Made by a program: the position numbers and the translations under genes. The notes beneath the pieces are model-generated. The model had not been told where the DNA came from and ran no database searches. It saw only the letters and a program-made list of their open reading frames with translations. 64,000 bases of DNA, taken from NCBI RefSeq assembly GCF_039645985.1, contig NZ_CP147919.1, positions 434,001 to 498,000 of the forward strand. Reading direction: 5' to 3'. Below are positions 16,249-24,299 of this stretch, piece by piece; position 1 is the stretch's first letter; every line of letters starts with the position of its first letter. This DNA comes from Sulfurimonas sp. HSL3-7. Its GTDB lineage: Bacteria > Campylobacterota > Campylobacteria > Campylobacterales > Sulfurimonadaceae.

Positions 16249-17634
16249 TTAGTCGAGACCCATCTTGTTCGGATTGAGGATATTGTTCGGATCGAACGCT
16301 TTTTTGATCGCTTTGAACAGGTTCATCTCCTCATCCGTGAAGGCCATATTCATATACGGTGCTTTGGCAAGGCCGATGCCGTGCTCACCGCTCAGCGTAC
16401 CGCCGAGATCGATCGTGGCCTGAAAGACCTCTTCAATAGCCTGATAACCGATCTTGACCTGCTCTTCATCGCTGCCGTCAACCATGACATTGGTGTGGAC
16501 ATTGCCGTCGCCGGTGTGGCCAAAACAGGGGATGTTGATATTGTATTTCTCAGCGATCTTATCAAACTCTTTAAGAAGCTGCGGCAGTACCGCACGCGGT
16601 ACGGTAACATCTTCATTGATCTTTTTGCTGCCGTAGATGGAGAGTGACTGGGAGGCTCGTCTGCGCGCGAACCAGAGGTCGGCTGCTTCCTCTTGGTTCT
16701 TTGCGATCTTGAAATCAGTACAGCCGTTTTCTCTGAAGACCTTTTCGATCTGGGCGAGCTGGAAGTCCAGATCGCTCTCAAGGTTGCCGTCCACATCGGT
16801 GACAAGGATCGCGCCCGCTTCGACCGGCAGCCCTTTATGGTAGGTCTGTTCGACCGCACGGATGGTCTTGTTGTCCAGAAACTCCATCGCGACCGGGGTA
16901 ACACCCGATGCCATGGTCTTGTAGACGGCTTCCATCGCCGAGTTGACGGTATCGAAGATCCCCATCGCCGTTTTTGTCATCTTGGGTTTTGAGAGGAGTT
17001 TCAACGTGACTTCGGTCGTGACGGCGAGGGTGCCTTCGGATGCGATCAGGATACCGGCGATGTTGTAACCGGCTACATCCTTGATGGTGCGTTTTCCGGC
17101 CTTGATGATATCGCCGTTTGGCAGGACAGCACGTATGGCCATGACATAGTCTTTTGTGATGCCGTATTTGGCAGCACGCATGCCGCCGGCATTTTCATTG
17201 ACATTTCCGCCGATAGTCGAGTAGTTCTGGCTGGCCGGGTCCGGCGGGTAGAAGAGGCCGACCGCTTCAACCGCTTTTTGCAGATCCATATTGATGACCC
17301 CTGGCTGTACAATGGCGACCATATTTTCCATATCGATCTCGAGGATCTTGTTCATGTGCTTTTCAAAAGCGAGAACGATACCGCCTTTGCTCGGCAGGGC
17401 GCCCCCGGTGAAACCGGAGCCGGCACCGCGGGGAACGATGACAATATGGTGTTCGTTACAGTACTTCAGAATCGCGCTGACATCCTCTTCGTTGCGGGGG
17501 AAGAGCACGGCATCAGGCTCGAAGTGTGCACGTGTCGCATCGTAAGAGTAGGCGATCATGTGGGCTTTATCGCTGTAGACATTCTCTTTGTCTAAAAGTT
17601 TTTCAAAATAGTAGATATGCGAATGGTCTAACAT
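16249..17634 (-). CDS. glcD: FAD-linked 2-hydroxyacid dehydrogenase, GlcD type
   Basis: 461 residues. N-terminal PCMH-type FAD domain (about 30-220) with PRGAGSGFTGGA and the covalent-type glycine-rich loop GGNVNENAGGMRAAKYG, then the FAD-oxidase C domain with GHTGDGNVHTN and the final GEHGIGLAK motif. These place it with glycolate or D-lactate dehydrogenases, which pass electrons to quinone or an Fe-S partner. No glcE or glcF stands beside it, so D-lactate dehydrogenase is also possible. Its start is 2 bp from the end of the PgbA-N gene, so the two are co-transcribed. Confidence 0.9.
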   Translation of the reverse strand: MLDHSHIYYFEKLLDKENVYSDKAHMIAYSYDATRAHFEPDAVLFPRNEEDVSAILKYCNEHHIVIVPRGAGSGFTGGALPSKGGIVLAFEKHMNKILEIDMENMVAIVQPGVINMDLQKAVEAVGLFYPPDPASQNYSTIGGNVNENAGGMRAAKYGITKDYVMAIRAVLPNGDIIKAGKRTIKDVAGYNIAGILIASEGTLAVTTEVTLKLLSKPKMTKTAMGIFDTVNSAMEAVYKTMASGVTPVAMEFLDNKTIRAVEQTYHKGLPVEAGAILVTDVDGNLESDLDFQLAQIEKVFRENGCTDFKIAKNQEEAADLWFARRRASQSLSIYGSKKINEDVTVPRAVLPQLLKEFDKIAEKYNINIPCFGHTGDGNVHTNVMVDGSDEEQVKIGYQAIEEVFQATIDLGGTLSGEHGIGLAKAPYMNMAFTDEEMNLFKAIKKAFDPNNILNPNKMGLD

Positions 17635-17636
17635 GA

Positions 17637-18443
17637 TTATTCCTCGATTTTAAATTTCTTGAGCAGCTTTTTATCCGCTGTTTCAAGGCTCTTGATGTGG
17701 TCATAAAGCAGCTTTGACTCTGTGTTGTGTTTTACCAGCAGTTCCAGATAGTAGGGCGCATAGCTTTCTAAAGGCCGGCTTGCTTCGCCCCATACCCACC
17801 ATGAGGTCGAGATCTTTTCAACCCGTGAGAAGAAAGGCAGTTTGATATCTTTTTCTTCAAGTTCGACGGGCGTGATCTGGATCAGGCTCATCGTCTGACA
17901 ATCTAGTGTGAAAAGGGCATCTTCAGCGTAGATATACAAAAGCCCGATCTCACCCAGGGTACAATAACCTGAAAGGTCCTCTTTTACAGGTGCCGGATGC
18001 GCATGGTAGGAGAGGTAGGTGGCAAAACTGTCAGGGTGGATCCATTCGACACCATGAATATTTTTCGTGATGATATGATAGGTCTCTTCGCTGGGTGCAA
18101 GCAAAAGTGCACGTGAATAGCCGAAGGCCAGGATCGCTTCATCGCCCGGTTGAACATGCCAGCTGCCTCTGGGCAGAGAGTTCTGCTTCAGCCCTTCATA
18201 TTCCGAAAGCGCCAGCGTCGCTTCCGATGTCGCTTCGTTAAATTCAGAGACATAGGCATCGGCGACGATGACACTGTGGTCATCGGTAAAGTGGCGCACG
18301 ATAAAACCGTGCACGCCTTTGGCGATCTGCTTGACCTCTACAGTCGCACTTTTACCATTATCAGTGACGGATTTTACAGGCAGGTGGAGCTCAGCCGCAT
18401 GTAGAAAAAAAGGGAAAAGAAAAAACAGTATAAATCTATGCAC
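17637..18443 (-). CDS. exported protein with plasminogen-binding PgbA N-terminal-type domain
   Basis: 268 residues: a signal peptide of about 16 residues (cut after LHA), then a mixed beta domain with the conserved GDEAILAFGYSRALLLAPS segment that marks the PGBA_N family of Campylobacter and Helicobacter. Despite the family name this organism looks free-living, so host plasminogen binding is unlikely to be its job. It forms an operon with glcD downstream and diverges from an M23 peptidase; I recall the same three-gene neighbourhood from Campylobacter, which suggests an envelope function. Confidence 0.75.
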   Translation of the reverse strand: MHRFILFFLFPFFLHAAELHLPVKSVTDNGKSATVEVKQIAKGVHGFIVRHFTDDHSVIVADAYVSEFNEATSEATLALSEYEGLKQNSLPRGSWHVQPGDEAILAFGYSRALLLAPSEETYHIITKNIHGVEWIHPDSFATYLSYHAHPAPVKEDLSGYCTLGEIGLLYIYAEDALFTLDCQTMSLIQITPVELEEKDIKLPFFSRVEKISTSWWVWGEASRPLESYAPYYLELLVKHNTESKLLYDHIKSLETADKKLLKKFKIEE

Positions 18444-18630
18444 AAACTATCCTCGTAACGTGTTGAGCAATTATAGCTCAGTTTTTCTTTGTCGAGACCT
18501 TAGCGGAGACGGCAGAAGAAAAAATACAGCGAATGGGTGGCTGTCTTTGGAAAGCACCAAAACAAGGGACTATATTAGCTCTTGGTAAGTTAAAGTTCGA
18601 TATCCTGACAAAATTAAATGCAAGGAAGAA

Positions 18631-19857
18631 GTGTTGATACAGCGGCTACTTATTTTGATCTTACTTCCTCTTGTGTTGAGTGCGGCAAAGGTGGACTATC
18701 TGCGCTGGGATAACGGTATGACCTATCTCAGTTTTTTAGCCAAACACGACCTGCCTTCACGTACGCTTTACTGGAATCTTGACAGCGAGGACAGAAAGCT
18801 GACCGAAGAGATCTACAGCGGTGTCCGTTATCAGATCCTCCGTGATGACAACGCGACAGCCATCCAACAGGTACTTATTCCTATCTCCGATGAACTGCAG
18901 CTGCATATCTATCAGGACAGAAAGGGAAAGTATGTGTTTGAAGCGATCCCGATTATATACAATACCAAGATTCAGTCTTTTACAACGACGATAACGAGTA
19001 ACCCCTCTTCTGCTATCTACGATGCGACACATTCCAAACGGGCGATGAGTGCCTTTATCAGTGGATTCAGAAAGTCGATCAATTTTGCTCTACATGTACA
19101 GAAAGATGATCCCTTGGTCATGATATATGATCAGAAGTATCGCTTCGGAAAACCGTTCTCCATGCCGCGTCTGCAATTGGCAAAAATCCGTCTTCACGGC
19201 AAATGGCACGGGGTCTATCTGGGTGCAGATGAACGTTACTATGATGCCAAAGGGCATGAGGTCGAAGGCTTCCTGCTTGTTAAACCGGTAAAACGTGCGC
19301 GGATCAGTTCCGGCTTTACCAAACGGCGCTGGCACCCGGTCCTGCACAAATATCGGGCGCATTTGGGAATGGATTATGCCGCGCCGAGAGGGACCCCTAT
19401 CCATGCTGCCGGAGCAGGGACGATCATCGAAGCACGCCGCAGCCCGAGTTACGGAAACGTGATGAAGATCCGCCATGCCGACGGGTATATGACACTTTAT
19501 GCTCATCAGAAAAAGTTTCGTGCGGGCATGCGGCGCGGCAAACGGGTCAAAAAAGACGAGATCATCGGATATGTCGGGACAACGGGTCTCTCTTCCGGGC
19601 CGCATCTTCACTTCGGCCTGTATAAACACAACCGTGCGATCAATCCGCGCAGCGTCATTCAGGTGACAACCAAAAAATTGACAGGCAAAAAGAAAAAGCA
19701 GTTTGACAATATTGTAAAACATTATGACGAAGAGGCGGAAATGATTTTGGCCAGCAATAAACAGGCTGAACGGTTTTTTGATTTTGATCCCGTCTGTTAT
19801 GTGAAGCATGATGATTTTGGAGAGGGGGCAGAGCGTAATGAAACAGTACGAAAATGA
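18631..19857 (+). CDS. M23 peptidoglycan peptidase, Pgp3/Csd3-like
   Basis: 408 residues. A signal peptide (1-18, cut after LSA) is followed by an N-terminal regulatory part and a LytM domain with the zinc ligands in HLGMDYAAPRGTP and HLHFG and the catalytic histidine in LYAHQ. The length and two-part build match Helicobacter Csd3 and Campylobacter Pgp3, DD-carboxypeptidase/endopeptidases that trim peptidoglycan and set helical cell shape. Start is GTG at 18631 behind AAGGAAG. The last 20 bases overlap the mgtE start. Confidence 0.9.
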   Translation: MLIQRLLILILLPLVLSAAKVDYLRWDNGMTYLSFLAKHDLPSRTLYWNLDSEDRKLTEEIYSGVRYQILRDDNATAIQQVLIPISDELQLHIYQDRKGKYVFEAIPIIYNTKIQSFTTTITSNPSSAIYDATHSKRAMSAFISGFRKSINFALHVQKDDPLVMIYDQKYRFGKPFSMPRLQLAKIRLHGKWHGVYLGADERYYDAKGHEVEGFLLVKPVKRARISSGFTKRRWHPVLHKYRAHLGMDYAAPRGTPIHAAGAGTIIEARRSPSYGNVMKIRHADGYMTLYAHQKKFRAGMRRGKRVKKDEIIGYVGTTGLSSGPHLHFGLYKHNRAINPRSVIQVTTKKLTGKKKKQFDNIVKHYDEEAEMILASNKQAERFFDFDPVCYVKHDDFGEGAERNETVRK

Positions 19858-21190
19858 GATGCAACATGCTCTGGAACTTTACCTTAACGGCAGTGAGGAA
19901 CATGACCTGCACGCCAGTGAGGTCGCGTACCTCCTTAAAAAGATCCGAAGCGAAGATAAAGAGGCTTTCTATTTAGCACTGTCGCGTCTTCCGCAGGATT
20001 CCCGCGGGGATGTACTCCTCGAACTGCCTGAAAAGCTCAAAGATGAAGCGATCACCTTCTACTCGACAAAAGAGCTTGCAGAAGCGGTCGAGGGGCTCGA
20101 ATCGGATGATGCGGCCGACCTGGTTCAGGACATTGACGAAGTCGATGAGGATAAAAGTGAGGCGGTTATTGCGCATCTTGATGATGAAGATCGTGAAGAG
20201 ATCGCACACCTTCGCCATTATGAAGAGGACCAGGCCGGTGCATGGATGCAGATCGAGGTTTTTGACGCGACTCTGGATGAGACGATACAAGATGCCCGTG
20301 ATCGCCTAAAGAGAATGAAAGAGCTGGATGAGATCGAGAATGTACATCAGGTCTTCATCATCAACGATGAACGGCGGCTGATCGCGACGATTCCTCTTGA
20401 AAACGTGATCTTGTTTGACTTCTCCAAGACCTTCAGGGAACAGCTGGAATCCAAAGAGTTTCGTTCTGTCGAAGTCTCTTCACCGATCGAAGAGGTCGCA
20501 TCGATGTTCGAACAGTATGACCTCTCCGTATTGCCTGTTGTCGATCGCCAGGGACATCTGGTCGGGCGTATCACGTCGGACGATATCTATGATGTCATCG
20601 AAGACCGCGCGACGGAACAGATCTACAACCTGGCCGGGGTAAATGATGAAGCGGAGCTGGAGGAAGATCTTTTTGAGGTCTTCAAAAAGCGTGCTTCGTG
20701 GCTTCTGATCAATCTCTTTACGGCCATTTTGGCTTCCATCGTTATCGGGATGTTCGATGAAACGCTGGTTGCTTTTGTGTCACTTGCTATTTTGATGCCT
20801 ATCGTCGCTTCAATGGGCGGCAACGCCGGTACGCAGACACTGACCGTTATGGTCCGTAAGATGGCGCTTGGTGATATCGATGTCGTCAATGCCAAAGATG
20901 CGGTCATCAAGGAGGCGACGGTTGCGCTCTTGAACGGGTTTATCTTCGCCGTATTGATGGGTATTGTCGCCTATATCTGGTTTGATGTCCCAAGATTGGG
21001 TCTGGTTATCGGTTTGGCAATGATCTTCAATCTTTTGATCGCCGGACTCTTCGGTGCCTTTATCCCTCTTTTGCTGAAGCGGATGAACATTGATCCGGCG
21101 GTCGGCTCGTCGGTATTGCTGACCACTGCAACCGATGTTTTTGGCTTTTTAAGTTTCCTGGGGCTTGCCAGTTTAATACTGATAAAATAG
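19838..21190 (+). CDS. mgtE: magnesium transporter MgtE
   Basis: About 450 residues. An N-terminal superhelical domain (about 20-125), two CBS domains (about 130-255, with LPVVDRQGHLVGRITSDDIYDVI), a linker helix, and five membrane helices with the family motifs ASMGGNAGTQ and SVLLTTATDVFGF. The acidic cytosolic domain senses intracellular Mg2+ and closes the pore. The frame is open to 19808, but ATG at 19838 with AGAGGGGG upstream is the likely start, giving a 20-bp overlap with the M23 gene and probable translational coupling. Stem-loop copy R4 starts 2 bp after the stop. Confidence 0.95.
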   Translation: MKQYENEMQHALELYLNGSEEHDLHASEVAYLLKKIRSEDKEAFYLALSRLPQDSRGDVLLELPEKLKDEAITFYSTKELAEAVEGLESDDAADLVQDIDEVDEDKSEAVIAHLDDEDREEIAHLRHYEEDQAGAWMQIEVFDATLDETIQDARDRLKRMKELDEIENVHQVFIINDERRLIATIPLENVILFDFSKTFREQLESKEFRSVEVSSPIEEVASMFEQYDLSVLPVVDRQGHLVGRITSDDIYDVIEDRATEQIYNLAGVNDEAELEEDLFEVFKKRASWLLINLFTAILASIVIGMFDETLVAFVSLAILMPIVASMGGNAGTQTLTVMVRKMALGDIDVVNAKDAVIKEATVALLNGFIFAVLMGIVAYIWFDVPRLGLVIGLAMIFNLLIAGLFGAFIPLLLKRMNIDPAVGSSVLLTTATDVFGFLSFLGLASLILIK

Positions 21191-21192
21191 TG

Positions 21193-21359
21193 AAAGTTCC
21201 AGCTGGGTCTGCCCCTTCGGGTATCGGCGCATCGTGTGCAAACATTTTGCTCTCGGCGCACAGCAGTGCGCAGTCGGCAAAACATTTTCCACAATCTGCA
21301 CCAAATCTGAACCTTTCAAAAAATCAGTTTGGAATCAGGTGAGCTACGCCACCTTTCTA
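21193..21359. repeat. dispersed stem-loop element, copy R4
   Basis: Left block AAAGTTCCAGCTGGGTCTGC continuing through CCCCTTCGGGTATCGGCG, central stem GCGCAC-agca-GTGCGC (21256-21261 and 21266-21271), outer stem TTTTGC/GCAAAA (21245-21250 and 21277-21282), right block CACAATCTGCACCAAATCTG, and 3' hairpin AGGTG/CACCT (21337-21341 and 21350-21354) followed by TTTCT. No heptamer array follows. Confidence 0.8.
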
Positions 21360-21383
21360 TAATCCCTTTACCCTCATTTCCGA

Positions 21384-21389
21384 TATAAT
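21384..21389 (+). promoter_or_regulatory. -10 box giving leaderless Nudix mRNA
   Basis: Perfect TATAAT ending 7 nt before the A of the ATG at 21396, so transcription should begin at the start codon. No RBS is present. Confidence 0.5.
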
Positions 21390-21395
21390 TATTTC

Positions 21396-21959
21396 ATGTA
21401 TAAAATAGAAAACATTTCATTCAGCGCATGTGCCGATTCCAATTTCGTTAAATCGAAACGCATGCATTACACGCAAGGCGGAGAAGAAAAGACGTGGGAC
21501 CTGGTGGAGGTGCACGACAGCGTTGCCGTGCTGATCTATCATAAGGGCAGAGAAGCGTTTGTCCTTGTCAAACAGTTCCGTCCTCCGGTCTATTTGAATA
21601 ACAGGGACGGTTTCACCTATGAGCTCTGTGCAGGCATCGTCGATAAAGATCTGTCACTGCTTGAGATCGCCCAGGAGGAGATTTTGGAAGAGACCGGTTA
21701 TGCAGTCAAACCTGATCGCATCAAGAAAGTGACATCCTTCTATACGGCCGTCGGTTTTGCAGGGGCAAAACAGGAACTCTATTATGTTGCGGTCGATGAT
21801 GAGGACAGGGTAAGCGATGGCGGCGGTATTCACGATGAAGCGATAGAAGTCGTTTATCTACCGGTCCATGAAGCTAAAGAGTTTATTTATAATGAGTCTA
21901 AAGCGAAAACACCCGGCATCATGTTTGCGATGACATGGTGGTTTTCCAAGTTGAAATAG
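21396..21959 (+). CDS. Nudix hydrolase, NUDT14 (UDP-sugar diphosphatase)-like
   Basis: 187 residues. The Nudix box runs through ELCAGIVDKDLSLLEIAQEE and ILEETGY; the usual Arg of REUXEE is Glu, as in human NUDT14, where it is also non-Arg. Further NUDT14-like stretches are the TWDLVEVHDSVAVL segment, VLVKQFRPPVY and the C-terminal PGIMFAMTWWFSKL. NUDT14 cleaves UDP-glucose and ADP-ribose to the sugar phosphate and nucleoside monophosphate. A role in nucleotide-sugar or ADP-ribose turnover is inferred. The gene stands alone with a promoter that predicts a leaderless mRNA. Confidence 0.88.
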   Translation: MYKIENISFSACADSNFVKSKRMHYTQGGEEKTWDLVEVHDSVAVLIYHKGREAFVLVKQFRPPVYLNNRDGFTYELCAGIVDKDLSLLEIAQEEILEETGYAVKPDRIKKVTSFYTAVGFAGAKQELYYVAVDDEDRVSDGGGIHDEAIEVVYLPVHEAKEFIYNESKAKTPGIMFAMTWWFSKLK

Positions 21960-21975
21960 GGGTTTTGAAAACCCC
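21959..21975. terminator. palindrome between convergent genes
   Basis: GGGGTTTT-G-AAAACCCC starting in the Nudix stop codon, 17 bp before the end of the opposing TonB receptor gene. It could serve as a bidirectional terminator, but there is no long T run outside the stem. Confidence 0.4.
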
Positions 21976-21992
21976 GGATTGTGAGAAGAAGG

Positions 21993-24017
21993 TTAGAATT
22001 TGTAGCTTGCGCTGACGTAGTAGTAACGACCCGGTTCGTTCAGCAGCATCACCTCGTCACCGCCTGTCAGCAGGGTGAGATCGCTATAGGTGTTTGAAAC
22101 AGCATAGGTCTTGTCAAAGACATTGTCAACACCGGCAGCGATGCCGAAGCCGTAAGGGAGTTTATGGTCGATCTTCAGGTTCATGATGCCCCATGAAGCG
22201 ATCTCCTGTTCGCCATTATCACTATCATAGTTTTTCCATGTATCGGCACCGACAAATTCAACTGTCGCAGTACTTTCTTGGTAGTAGACATAATTAAGCG
22301 CGACATTACCTTTAAGAGGCGGAATCTCTGCAAGGTTGGTGTTCGTCTGACCTTCAAGGGCTTTGTCTTTTTTACCGCGCTGGTAGGCGACACCGAAATC
22401 AGCGTAGAGATTGTCAAGGGCGTAGTAGCTTCCAGTGATCTCAAAGCCGTATATCGTTGCGTCAATGTTCTCGAATGCGTTTACAGCTTGACCACCGCCG
22501 TTGACGTTGCTTGAGTTGTAGTAGATATAGTCTTTCAGCATGCTGTAGAACAGTTTTGTTTTAAGAGAGAAACTTTCATACTTGTTCTCCATCCCCAGGT
22601 CGACTTCATAATTTGTCGTCTGATCAAGGTCGGGTGTACCAACTTCATTCCCCATAAGTCCGTAAAAGTAGAGCTCTCTTGCATCAGGAACACGCGATGC
22701 TTTGCCCACGCCTCCGAAAAAGCCCAGATTCGTTGTCGCCTGGTAGTTTGCGAAGATGTTGGCACTGACAGATTGATAGTCATTATCCGGTTGATCACTT
22801 GACGGTGTGATCTTGGTATTGTCATAACGTAAGCCGTACTTGATAGTAAGATCTGATATTTTTTGGTTAAGCTCTGCGAAGAGAGCAGCATTAACGGTGT
22901 CAACATCCGTAATACTGGTATCACTCCACATGGCATTGACAGTCGAAGCCGACTCGCCATTTACGGTGTACTTTCCATCCCAGTTGCGTTTACTGCCGTC
23001 AAGGCCTACTTTCAATTCCAGATTGTCGTTGATATCAGCAGTATTAATGAGCTTAACGCCCTGTATATCAGTCGTCAGTTTACTGACTTTAATGCCGCCT
23101 TGCGGAAGAGGCTTCGTACTTGACACTCTGTACTCAGTTGACATCGGATGTTCAACGTCAGAGTAGTAGTATTGAAGGTCCAGTTCTTTGGAGACTGCAC
23201 CGATGTTGCGGATGATGTACTCCGCCGTATAGAGGTTTGAGTCATCATAGAGTGCATCCATTTTGCTGGAGGGGTAAAGGATGTCGTCGCTGCGGTTGGC
23301 GGTGTAGCCGAAACGGAGTTCCTGGTCGTCTGTGATGTTAAAAAAGAGTTTTCCCATTAAAGTCTTTTTCGTATAGGCGTCCATGTCCCTGTATTTGTCC
23401 TGATACGCTGCTCCGGCAGTAGGTGAAAGGTAGTTGTCGATCTGCTCGGCAAAATCATTACCGTCACCGTCTTTGTACTGTCCGCTGGTCTCGCCCGACA
23501 TACTCAGAAGCAGTTTGAAACGGTCCGTCCCGCCTGTGATCGTACCTGCGGCTTTTTTGTAGCCGAAGCTGCCCACACCGAAGTTGATATCACCGTGGAC
23601 ACCCTCTTCAGGCTCTTTCGTCGTGATCTTGACCGCACCGCTGAGGGTACCGAAGTTCTCGACATCATACGGTCCTTCGACGATCTGGATGCTCTCGATG
23701 TTGTTGGTCAGAACGTGCGAGATCGGCGGGTCCATGCGGTTGGGACAGGCGCCGTAGATCTTGCCGTCGTCGATGAGGACATTGATGTTGTCCTTTTTCT
23801 GTCCGCGCAGGATGATATCATTGGCGATCCCGCTTCGGCGTACGAGCGAGACCTCTGGCACTTTGTATGACAGCGCTACAGCCGCATCGGCAGATTTGAT
23901 CTCTTCGCCGCTGACATCCTCGAGTGTGGTACTTTCTACAGCGATCGTATCGATCTCGACCTCTGCAGCATTAAGCATAGCTGCACAGGCAAGAGAAAGG
24001 TAGACAATTCTTTTCAT
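21993..24017 (-). CDS. TonB-dependent outer membrane receptor, OprC/NosA-like (probable copper)
   Basis: 674 residues: signal peptide 1-18, plug domain (about 40-135) with DIILRGQKKDNINVLIDD, and a 22-strand barrel ending in the outer-membrane signature YYYVSASYKF with terminal Phe. The plug contains YGACPNRMDPP, giving a CxxxM pair (Cys91, Met95), and an extracellular segment contains HPM (His290, Met292). CxxxM with HxM is the copper site described for Pseudomonas OprC. This points to copper uptake rather than siderophore transport, fitting an organism with copper enzymes such as nitrous oxide reductase; that link is an inference. No TonB/ExbBD genes are adjacent. Confidence 0.88.
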   Translation of the reverse strand: MKRIVYLSLACAAMLNAAEVEIDTIAVESTTLEDVSGEEIKSADAAVALSYKVPEVSLVRRSGIANDIILRGQKKDNINVLIDDGKIYGACPNRMDPPISHVLTNNIESIQIVEGPYDVENFGTLSGAVKITTKEPEEGVHGDINFGVGSFGYKKAAGTITGGTDRFKLLLSMSGETSGQYKDGDGNDFAEQIDNYLSPTAGAAYQDKYRDMDAYTKKTLMGKLFFNITDDQELRFGYTANRSDDILYPSSKMDALYDDSNLYTAEYIIRNIGAVSKELDLQYYYSDVEHPMSTEYRVSSTKPLPQGGIKVSKLTTDIQGVKLINTADINDNLELKVGLDGSKRNWDGKYTVNGESASTVNAMWSDTSITDVDTVNAALFAELNQKISDLTIKYGLRYDNTKITPSSDQPDNDYQSVSANIFANYQATTNLGFFGGVGKASRVPDARELYFYGLMGNEVGTPDLDQTTNYEVDLGMENKYESFSLKTKLFYSMLKDYIYYNSSNVNGGGQAVNAFENIDATIYGFEITGSYYALDNLYADFGVAYQRGKKDKALEGQTNTNLAEIPPLKGNVALNYVYYQESTATVEFVGADTWKNYDSDNGEQEIASWGIMNLKIDHKLPYGFGIAAGVDNVFDKTYAVSNTYSDLTLLTGGDEVMLLNEPGRYYYVSASYKF

Positions 24018-24145
24018 TTTTGTTCCTTAAATTATAATCTATCAATAAGTTCGATGCAGGATAGAAAAAAAGTGTTACATTAGTGTTAAGAAAGCAGAAA
24101 TAGTCAGAAAAAGCGCAGTGCAACAGCGACGATGTTCCGATCTGC

Positions 24146-24151
24146 TATAAT
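24146..24151 (+). promoter_or_regulatory. extended -10 box for a leaderless small gene
   Basis: TGCTATAAT, ending 8 nt before the ATG at 24159, so the transcript would begin at or one base before the start codon. Confidence 0.5.
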
Positions 24152-24158
24152 TTCTTTC

Positions 24159-24299
24159 ATGAACAGATCAGACAGAACCAAACGCATCATTTTCATCATA
24201 CTGGCAGCGCTCGCTTCGGGTTATTTTATGTACACGGGTTTTTCGCTGCTCTATGAAAAGGGTGACACACCGTCTTCCGTTATGGAATCTGCAGAGTAA
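24159..24299 (+). CDS. single-span membrane miniprotein (46 aa)
   Basis: A positively charged N-terminus (MNRSDRTKR), one hydrophobic helix (residues 10-31) and a short polar tail. A good extended -10 box is positioned for a leaderless transcript. The 3' end overlaps the convergent agmatine deiminase gene by 20 bp. Divergent from the copper receptor gene. No family recognised; the promoter fit and membrane topology support a real gene. Confidence 0.55.
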   Translation: MNRSDRTKRIIFIILAALASGYFMYTGFSLLYEKGDTPSSVMESAE

